64,000 nucleotides of DNA, taken from Hericium rajendrae (Eukaryota > Basidiomycota > Agaricomycetes > Russulales > Hericiaceae). The stretch is taken from the NCBI GenBank assembly GCA_033439255.1, contig CM065880.1, forward strand, positions 2,046,001-2,110,000, in the 5' to 3' direction. Shown here in pieces: positions 56,815-64,000 of this stretch (position 1 is the first letter of the stretch; each line of letters opens with the position of its first letter). The notes beneath the pieces were generated by a model. That model was not told the origin of the DNA, did no database searches, and was given only the letters and a program-made list of their open reading frames with translations. The position numbers and the translations under genes were made by a program.

Positions 56815-59344
56815 ATGCCTCCAAGACCACTCAATCTCACCCTCAAACAGAGACTGACGGCGCTTGCACAGTCTCCCCTTTCACCCTCTACATCAAGCGA
56901 GTCTTCTCCAAGGTCGCCCGTTGGCAAGAGACGGTTCAACGCGCCGTGGAAACGAGACAATTATGAGGCACCCCAGCACGGGGACGAACAGTTGCAGCAG
57001 GTCATCAATCGGATAGTCTATCAGGCAGGTGTGGATTATGAGTGCGTGTCGTGTTGTCCTTGTTATTTCTAATATCTGACGTTTGATGCAGGACGCGTCC
57101 AATGTAGGCCTTGCAAGTAATAGAACTTGCGGTGTCGCAATCCTTATGGCTCACATCCTAGGATTGTGTTGAATGCCTCGGCAATGCCTGATCCACGCGA
57201 AGTCAACTACGACGCTCTGCTGAAGTGAGTTTTGACAAGGTTGAGTGGCACAAAGACTGACTTTTGACCTTGCCACCAGACGTATATTGTCCTACCTGGA
57301 TCTGTACGGTTCGTGTCCTTGCTACCTTCTTTGCATGTGCATGATCGATTTTCATGTTTCCTTTCTGCGTATATAGTTGAATCAGATTACACGGTTGTGT
57401 TCTTCGCGGCCGGGAGCAAGCATACTCCGGGATGGAATTGGATGTGGAAAGCATACCGCAGCCTCAGTCGGAAGTTCCGCAAGAACCTGAAGCAGCTGGT
57501 AAGTCCGTTGAGGTCTGATTATCATTATGTTCTCATGTGAGATGAAGTATCTAGTCCATTCAAATTTCTTCTCGAAAAGTGAGGGGTGCCTTTATCTGCA
57601 TAATTTCTTTTCTCATCCGGAGCTGCAGTGCTATTCTCCCTTGCTGGCGCTTTCATCAGGTGTGAAGTCTACCTTGAAATTTCTGTGACTTAAAATACTG
57701 ATCGCTTTTAGTCCCAAATTCTTCCGCAAGATCTCCTACATGGACACCCTGACCGAACTTGCTCACCACGTCCCCTTGACGCAGATCGATGTGCCTCCGG
57801 CGGTCTATCAGTAAGGATCCCGAAACATGATATTGAGATAGCAACTGAGACTCGGTCAGGGAGAATCTCAAACATGAGCGACAAATAAGAATGCCGATGA
57901 AGATGCATTCAAATCTGTTCGGGGTGCCATTAGAGAAATTGATGGGTTTTAATGGAGAGAAAGGCGGGATTCCAAGGGTGCTAAGGGACTCCATCCAATA
58001 TTTGCGCGAGACAGGTATATGCTTCCTCATCTTCAATATTCCTCGTTTAATGGACGCTGTCGCAGGCATGAATGAGCAGGGCTTATTCCGCAGATCTCCA
58101 AATTCCGCGCTCTTGCGACAGGTTCAAGACGCGTATGATCGAGGTAGGCGCCTTCAAGGACCGCATTTATGCATACCCATCTATATTCATTTCACCAGGC
58201 CAGGTAGTCTCGCTAGATAGCTTCAATGATCCCCATCTGGCTGCTGTGCTCATCAAGAAATACCTGCGTGATCTTCCGGAGCCGCTGTTTTCAGAAACAC
58301 TATACGCCACCATTCAAAAATGTCCCCAACCAACAGATGATCCGACTGACTGGGCCGCTTTGCTCTATATTCGGGAAAGTTTACTCTCACAGCTGCCATA
58401 TTGTAACTATATTATTCTGAGTCACGTCCTTCGTACGTTCCCCTCGATGCGTGTCCGGACATCGAGTCAATTGATGTCATTTTGTAGATTTGATGCACGA
58501 AGTATCTTTGCGGTCAGCAAACAACCTCATGGATGCGTGCAATTTGACAATTGTACTGTGCCCCAACTTCGTCAAGAGCCCTTCACCGGCACGCGACATC
58601 ATGATGTCTGCTGTTGCCGGTGGATCCACCATACACCCATCCCTTCCCACGTCTCAATCCTCCTCTAGCACAAGCTCGCAAGAGGGACGCACCACCCTCG
58701 GCATGGTCATCAAGCTGTGCATACAGCGCTACTACGAGGTATTCGACGAGGTGATGGACCGCACCGAGGCCCTCCCCCCATCGCACTCGTTCGAAGATGA
58801 GGCCCCACCATCCACTCCCCCATCCGGCCCCCCAAGCCCGCGCGTCTTCCAGATCCACCCCAAACGCATGTCCGTCCAGTCGCGCGGATCCAACCGCGAC
58901 AGCCGCGGGTTCGACACCGACGAGGACATCGACGACGCGATGCTTGTAATGCCGATCGGACCCAACGGCGGCGGGGGCAGCGGGCCACCGAGCGCGTGGG
59001 GCGCGATGGGAGGCTGGCGCCCGCGGCACCGCACCGGCCTGTCGAACGACAGTTCGCAGCGGGACAACGGCGCGCGCTCGATGCACACGATGGGCGGCGG
59101 GGGCGTGTATGGAACGGGGACGGCGAAGGCGCGGTCAACGATCAGCATCGAGAAGGGTGCGACGCGGAAGGGCTCGATTGCGGTCGGGCGCGGTACGACG
59201 CGCAAGGCGAGCGGCGCAGGTGTGGAGGCGGTTGGGATTATCGCGGAGGGCTTCTTTTCCCCACCTAGCTCGGCTCCGCCGGTGCCGCCCAGACCTCTGT
59301 ATCGCGCAGAGTCTGATGGAGCGAGTCAGGATGAGAGGGCGTAG
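56815..59344 (+). CDS. Sec14 (CRAL-TRIO)-RhoGAP protein, p50RhoGAP/Ecm25-like
   Basis: A Rho-family GTPase activator with an N-terminal lipid-binding fold. The ATG at 56815 (MPPRPLNLTLKQRLTALAQS) leads to a Sec14-like region: VVLNASAMPDPREVNYDALL, YVESDYTVVFFAAGSKHTPG, WMWKAYRSLSRKFRKNLKQL, SPKFFRKISYMDTLTELAHH. The RhoGAP domain follows: NLFGVPLEKLMGFNG, GIPRVLRDSIQYLRETGMNE, QGLFRRSPNSALLRQVQDAY (arginine finger in GLFRR), AVLIKKYLRDLPEPLFSETL, NLMDACNLTIVLCPNFVKSP. A long C-terminus rich in Ser, Pro and Gly (PPSTPPSGPPSPR, GGGGSGPPSAWG) ends with a PPVPPRP-type SH3 ligand. About 690 residues and nine or so introns. It probably acts on Cdc42 or Rho in polarity and trafficking, by family analogy. 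Confidence 0.88.
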
Positions 59345-59698
59345 CGGCGTAGGCTTTCTGGTGCTGGGAATGTCCGCGTCATTGGTTTCTTACGGGGAAC
59401 CACTGATCATGCGGTGATGTCCTTTCAACCCGGGCGGTTGAATGTGTATGTTCAGCATTGGCAGCGGGCTGGTCCTTTGGATGACCACCTGTACAATATC
59501 CCTCTCAGCTTTCTACCTAGACTACCCCCTACAATCTTAATAGCTCAGGATTATGCCCATCGTTCGTGTAGGATAAGATTAAGTATTTCAGACGGTGAAC
59601 GTAGAGGGGTCCAGGCGGTGCATGACTCATGGGCCATGGACGCGATCCTCGGACCCGACACGCGGAAGCGGCGCGGGAGACGCGTTGCACTGCTCCAA

Positions 59699-59753
59699 CC
59701 AATCAGCGCGCGGCAACCGTCGACTCAACCTACCGCGCGCCCAGCTTATAAAA
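59699..59753 (+). promoter_or_regulatory. CCAAT box plus TATA box, no recognised gene downstream
   Basis: CCAATCAG at 59699-59706 and TATAAAA at 59747-59753 are followed by a 40-nt pyrimidine-rich stretch (about 59761-59810), the arrangement of a strong fungal RNA polymerase II core promoter. The first ATG downstream (59785) opens only about 50 codons. Confidence 0.5.
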
Positions 59754-61556
59754 CGCCATTCGCCTCCCACTTTGTCCTGCTCCCATGCTCCCTTCCCCCT
59801 ATTTTTCCCTGCTGATTCTGCGAAAATCAATTTTTGGTCGCGAAATGCGCGTCCAGGACGCGTTGCACGTCGGATGGGCCTGTGCGTGGGCGGCGAGGGA
59901 GAGGGCAGTAGGACGGCGTCGGGGCCCGTGCTTGTGATCGTGGGTGCGTGTTTACTCATCTAGATTTCACGTTCGCGTACTATCACCAGGGATATCCTTG
60001 TCTTCTCTTTCTCTCTCGGTGCTCCGAGGCTAGAAAGTGGGGTCACTTAGGTGCCATTATACGAAGTCCGAGGAGTTGTTGACGTTGGACAGTCCTACTC
60101 TCCTATCTGACAGATATTTTGTGAGTATGTTCCTCTTTGTTTGAGCTAAGCAATGACGATCTGTCACTTTGCCTGCCCAATCCTTGTAAGTGCGTGCGCT
60201 CGACTGAGGTGAGTGTCGCTGCTGCCATTGGGTACTTATTATTTTCACTAGGTTGCTGCAGTCGGCTTGTCAAATACTGCGGACTACAAAGCGCTTCACC
60301 GTCTGGCGCATTGTTCACTGGTGCCTCACGCCCATGCCCACGATCGCTGCAACATACTTGCTGCGGATGTGGAATATCATGCTCAGGGCTCGTCGCCAGG
60401 TGCCTTGGTATTGCTATGGCCCGTCTTTGGCCGGATTCCATCATCTCCATTCTTATACTCGCGCCCGCTTCTCGATACCACGCGGCCTGGCGACATCACG
60501 ACGGACACGTTGCTCTTTGCTGTGGCCGGATAGGCGCCTGCTGGTTACGTGCCTTTGATTTAAATTAATTGCAGCGCAGTCACCGGGCACGTACTGCGCC
60601 AGTCATCATCTTCCACAGCTCAATTGTCGACGTGTTCCCGCCGCCGGGCTGGCTCTCTATCGGTCATCATCAACGCGTTCGTTATCCTCGCTCGTTCGTG
60701 GCCAACTTGACGCCTTCGATTGTCTTCGTCGGGTCGCTCCCGAGTGCTTATCAGGCGCGCGCTTTCGGTGCTCCACGGTGTGCGCTGAACTCGTCTAGCA
60801 TCACAAGGAATGCATTATGTCCTTTTTGGATGCGGTGTTCCCCCGCGTCTCCCGCTGTCCGTATATAGCGCCTTATAGCGCTCGTGCGTTCCGCGTCAGG
60901 CGGTGCGGACCGCGCTGTCCTACGCATCTCTATCAGCATCGGCGTACGGCCGGATGGTACTTACCCTGCACCCAGGGCGATGTGCTGTCACGCGCAAACG
61001 CCGCATCCTCCGGTTGTTTTATCTTAAAACATCATCCTGGGGCCACCGGTCATTGTGCCTGCCGACATCTTTTACTGCTTGTCAAGCTAACTGCGGATCT
61101 CTGGAACGGGATGGCTTGTTCACCTTTTGTCTGTTCCCGTACGCATTGTGGGGTGACTCACGTCCCCAGCTCGATTTCACGCCGGGGCATACGCACCGCG
61201 CGGCACCGTTCCTGAGAAGTCATTATGAGGACGTCGCGGCGCGATGTGGACAGTTGAGCGCCGGGCTCGTCCTATCATATCGCTCGGTCGGCGCTTAGAT
61301 CCGAGTCAAATTTGTTGCGGCCCCGCTCTGCAGCGATTCCCACCAACCATTGTTCGTCGTCGTGCGCTCACGCACGATTTGTGGAACGACGAGGACGTAA
61401 ACCACTAGTCGTATGATCCGGAGCGTGTAGATAGAGGTGCACTGCAATTTGGGAATGGGAAGATTGCAGCCTTTGTCAGGTCGGCAGGGGCTGAGCAATA
61501 AGCGCGGGACGTGAGAACGGCGCCTCTGAGATTGAATTGCTGTGAAAACTTTCTGA

Positions 61557-61562
61557 TATAAG
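61557..61562 (+). promoter_or_regulatory. TATA-like element of the bZIP gene
   Basis: TATAAG, followed 25-45 bp later by a CT-rich stretch (TTTCTTTACTCTCCTTCTAC) that suits a transcription start near 61590-61610. Confidence 0.5.
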
Positions 61563-61836
61563 CTGTGGCCCGAGTCATCGAGCCCGTTTCTTTACTCTCC
61601 TTCTACAACCACCACAACATCCTCTTTTGACTTCTTGAACTCGTCGTTGTTCAAGGCGTCGTATTAATTAACCTTTGGATCTGTGAGTGCTCCATTCCAT
61701 ATTCTATCGGGCTTTCCTATATCGTGTCTTGTGGCGTCGCCTGTAAAGCCCATCGAGTTACACCCGCCTCGAGTCACTATACCCTGCGATCGAAAGGGAT
61801 CGCATCTTCACGCGTTCTGCATTGTTTCGCAATATC

Positions 61837-63501
61837 ATGGAATGCGCTTCCGATTCGCGTTCGGGATTGCTCCCGGTTCCAAGGTCGCCGCATACGTCTT
61901 GGACACACGTCCAGCAGCAGCATGGCATGGGATCGGGAGCACCTAGTTCGCACAGTGACGAGTCACATAGCTTGTTGTTCTCGCCGTCATCGGCGCAAGC
62001 CCAGTGCTACCGTACTACCACATGTCTTGAGAATTCGACGCTGACTGCGTCGTCGTCACCTCGCAGACCCCCATCCAGGTTGCACACGTTGCGACCCCCG
62101 CAGTCTCCACTACCCCCACCTTCTTCCGCCATTCAAGCATTGTCCGGACACATACAACAGAAATCTAGTCAAGATGTTCTCCTTCTCTCTGTAAACGAGA
62201 CCTCGCGCTCCTCATCTACGGTCAAGCCCCTCCCATACGGTGCCCTACCCCCCAATTTCCTTGAAAGCCTCGGCCTTTCAAGTTTCTCTGTCCCCCACCA
62301 TGGACACGTAGCAAACCCCTCTTCCCGTCTTCGGACGTATAATCAGGTTTTCCACTCCCCCTCGGACCTTGCCGCCCATCATGGGATACCCCAATCTTTG
62401 CCACCACCCCCTCGCACTACACCTCGTCGACAATCAGATACATCGGCAGACCCGTCGCCCTTCGCGGATCTCAACTTCGCAAATCTCTGCTCCAATTATT
62501 TAACTATGCTCTCTCCGAAAAACGCCGACCAAGTCGCGTCGAGCGCGGACCCTAAGGTCTCGATTCCCTCTATGCCCTCTCCGACCATGCAGGATGAGGC
62601 TGCCGCCCAGGCAATCATAGACGCTCTCCAAGGTGAATTACATCCGTGTTATCTTCGAGTCACAGCGGCGCTAACTGTCGGATCCGTTGCCACAGCCTCG
62701 CCTGCCTTCGGCGGCGGCGGGTTCGACATGATGAGCGACTTCCTCACGTCGCCGCTCGAGTCACCTCTCGACGACGATATGCTCACTACGCCGGCCCTCG
62801 GTTCCGGTGACATGATGGACAGTCCGGATATCTTCACCAGCCCCGTCATACCCGGATTTGGAGGCGCGTTCGACGACCTGCCGTCGCTCTTCCCTGACAT
62901 GCAAGGGTACGAGCCTTTAGAGCCCAAGCCTCGCCACCCTCGGTTCCATCCCCCTTCTGCCAACACCTCCCCCAACTTCGACGACATGTACAAGATGCCC
63001 TCTCCTGATACTCCTTCCATGGATCCATCGTCGTTGCACACGTCTCCGGCCGGTCTCAATGACCGGTCTTCCGCCGCTCGTCGTAAGTCGCACCCGACTG
63101 GGACGCGCAAGAACGTCACGCCTGAGTCCTTGGTCCCTCTGGACGCTCCTATTCAAAATCGTAAGTACGTGACCCCGTCGCAGACGTCGCGGAAGGAACT
63201 TCCTGTGACGTTTGCGCGGAAGCGTGCTCGTAGCGCAGCGTTTGGAGAGGACGATACTCCAGAGGACGGCGGCTCATCTTCCGTTACCCAGACAGAGGAA
63301 GAGGCCATCAAGGCGAAGCGACTGCAGAACACGCTTGCGGCTCGTCGCAGCCGAAAGCGAAAGCTGGAGTATCAGCGTGAGCTGGAGGATAGTCTAGAGG
63401 CGGAGAGGAGGGAGAAGGAGATGTGGAAGGCGCGTGCGCTAGTGCTTGAGGCACTCCTGCGGGACAAAGGACACGATGTCCCGCAGATAGATGACGCGTG
63501 A
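61837..63501 (+). CDS. Gcn4/CpcA-type bZIP transcription factor
   Basis: A nuclear activator, by homology the general amino-acid control factor. The C-terminal bZIP is clear: EEEAIKAKRLQNTLAARRSR with basic-region signature N-x2-A-A-R-x-S-R, then a short leucine zipper ending VLEALLRDKGHDVPQID. Upstream are Ser/Pro-rich activation-type segments: LPPNFLESLGLSSFSVPHHG, FADLNFANLC, FDMMSDFLTSPLESPLDDDM, FTSPVIPGFGGAFDDLPSLF. Acidic and aromatic clusters fit activation domains. The start is uncertain: ATG 61837 is first in frame, ATG 61927 (MGSGAPSSHSDES) is more protein-like. A 63-nt intron at 62633-62695 has a perfect GCTAAC branch site and is a multiple of three. A second possible intron lies at about 62002-62066. 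Length is about 490-550 residues. Confidence 0.82.
   Translation: MECASDSRSGLLPVPRSPHTSWTHVQQQHGMGSGAPSSHSDESHSLLFSPSSAQAQCYRTTTCLENSTLTASSSPRRPPSRLHTLRPPQSPLPPPSSAIQALSGHIQQKSSQDVLLLSVNETSRSSSTVKPLPYGALPPNFLESLGLSSFSVPHHGHVANPSSRLRTYNQVFHSPSDLAAHHGIPQSLPPPPRTTPRRQSDTSADPSPFADLNFANLCSNYLTMLSPKNADQVASSADPKVSIPSMPSPTMQDEAAAQAIIDALQGELHPCYLRVTAALTVGSVATASPAFGGGGFDMMSDFLTSPLESPLDDDMLTTPALGSGDMMDSPDIFTSPVIPGFGGAFDDLPSLFPDMQGYEPLEPKPRHPRFHPPSANTSPNFDDMYKMPSPDTPSMDPSSLHTSPAGLNDRSSAARRKSHPTGTRKNVTPESLVPLDAPIQNRKYVTPSQTSRKELPVTFARKRARSAAFGEDDTPEDGGSSSVTQTEEEAIKAKRLQNTLAARRSRKRKLEYQRELEDSLEAERREKEMWKARALVLEALLRDKGHDVPQIDDA
61842..61946 (+). promoter_or_regulatory. Possible upstream open reading frame overlapping the bZIP start
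   Basis: ATG 61842 opens a 34-codon frame (MRFRFAFGIAPGSK...) in another frame, ending at TAG 61944-61946, past the likely main start at 61927. Another ATG (61922) opens a second overlapping frame to 62044. Upstream frames repress GCN4, cpc-1 and cpcA in other fungi; a similar role here is inference. Confidence 0.35.
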
Positions 63502-64000
63502 GCTTACATGTCCTATTTCCTCCTTTGACAGCACTCCTTTGGCGTTCTCTTTCTTATGCGATACCAATTTTATCCCTTTTGATTTCTCACTATCCCTTCT
63601 CCAAGTCGTCACCAGGACGTCGCTTCGATACTCCGTGTACACTACCACTTTCCTGTCCCCCATTCCACTATCCACTGGCCAGGAGTATCGTCGTACCCCC
63701 ATCCCCATTCCATCATGCCTTCCTTTTGCATAATGTTTCAGCACAGTAATCGTAGTCCCTCAGCTATCATTACTTCCTCTACTAGTTGCGTTCGTTTTCG
63801 ATTCGCCAATCGCTCTTACCTGTCTGATTTTGTTACGTTGTCTTTTCATGTCCATGTTTTTCGACCCTCTTGCGCTATGGTCGTTCCATACAGCCGCTGC
63901 AGCAATAAATAATCGTGTTCCGGGTGTCGGTAAATCGCACCTGTTGCATAGTTTATTGCGTGAATGGATCTGTACGTGTGGACTTTGCAACGGTAAAATT
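63502..64000. other. 3' flank of the bZIP gene
   Basis: T- and C-rich presumed 3' untranslated sequence on the plus strand. No other gene recognised before the window ends. Confidence 0.45.

Larger units (their letters stand above)
59345..61836. other. 2.5-kb stretch without a recognised gene, with a promoter near 59.7 kb
   Basis: Several open frames (for example plus-strand pieces around 60137-60568 and 60817-61298) and plausible splice sites occur (donor GTAAGT near 60187, acceptor near 60251). No joined translation matches a family I know. The stretch ends with the promoter and leader of the bZIP gene. It may hold an unrecognised gene or a noncoding transcript. Confidence 0.4.

Noticed and set aside
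61295-61498. Short minus-strand frame before the bZIP promoter
   Set aside because: No conserved feature, and it overlaps the presumed upstream control region.
1-64000. CRISPR arrays, rRNA, insertion sequences, viral or LTR fossils
   Set aside because: No spaced repeats, no rRNA-like sequence, no transposase, reverse transcriptase or capsid motif, and no paired terminal repeats were seen in any frame.

Overview
The window is nuclear DNA of a filamentous basidiomycete, most likely an Agaricomycete. The signs are compact genes on both strands, very many 50-65 nt introns with GT-AG ends and CTRAY-like branch sites, and several families typical of mushroom-forming fungi. I found no rRNA, tRNA, CRISPR array, intact transposon or viral fossil. 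Gene models were spliced by eye: exon frames were joined where donor, acceptor and phase agreed, so individual boundaries carry some uncertainty.

Layout. 0-6 kb: a DM9-vWA protein cut by the window edge and a heavily split amino-acid permease. 6.9-9.3 kb: a protein kinase whose first exon is probably a 21-bp tandem repeat coding a heptapeptide. 9.5-16.2 kb: a NAPE-PLD-like metallo-hydrolase, the tRNA-splicing endonuclease subunit SEN54 and a secreted, apparently GPI-anchored aspartic protease. 17-24 kb: a tail-anchored RING protein, a CEP95/DUF5745-like protein, a dysferlin-domain peroxin and a multi-pass membrane protein. 25-32 kb: a secreted type-B carboxylesterase, the WSS1/SPRTN-like DNA-protein crosslink protease and an aquaglyceroporin. 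34.6-45.8 kb: two SAM methyltransferases flanking a peroxisomal adenylate-forming ligase, the mitochondrial glycerol-3-phosphate dehydrogenase and a membrane protein. 46.6-52.6 kb: an FMN reductase-like flavoprotein, a zinc-cluster protein, ORC6 and an unknown protein. 52.7-56.1 kb: two more methyltransferases of the same family. 56.8-63.5 kb: a Sec14-RhoGAP protein, a 2.2-kb stretch with a strong-looking promoter but no recognised gene, and a Gcn4/CpcA-type bZIP factor.

The most striking pattern is micro-exons. All four methyltransferases carry their SAM-binding glycine motif on a separate exon of exactly 18 nt. The NAPE-PLD-like gene carries its metal-binding HNHYDH motif on a 17-nt exon. 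WSS1 has a 6-nt exon, and the permease has exons of 7, 9 and 12 nt. Other leads are the heptad-repeat kinase with DFS in place of DFG, an NPV first pore motif in the aquaglyceroporin, and the promoter without a recognised gene near 59.7 kb. Functionally the window is mostly unrelated housekeeping genes. Possible links are glycerol entry (aquaglyceroporin) with glycerol-3-phosphate oxidation 7 kb away, and the methyltransferase/CoA-ligase neighbourhood. I see no complete biosynthetic cluster.
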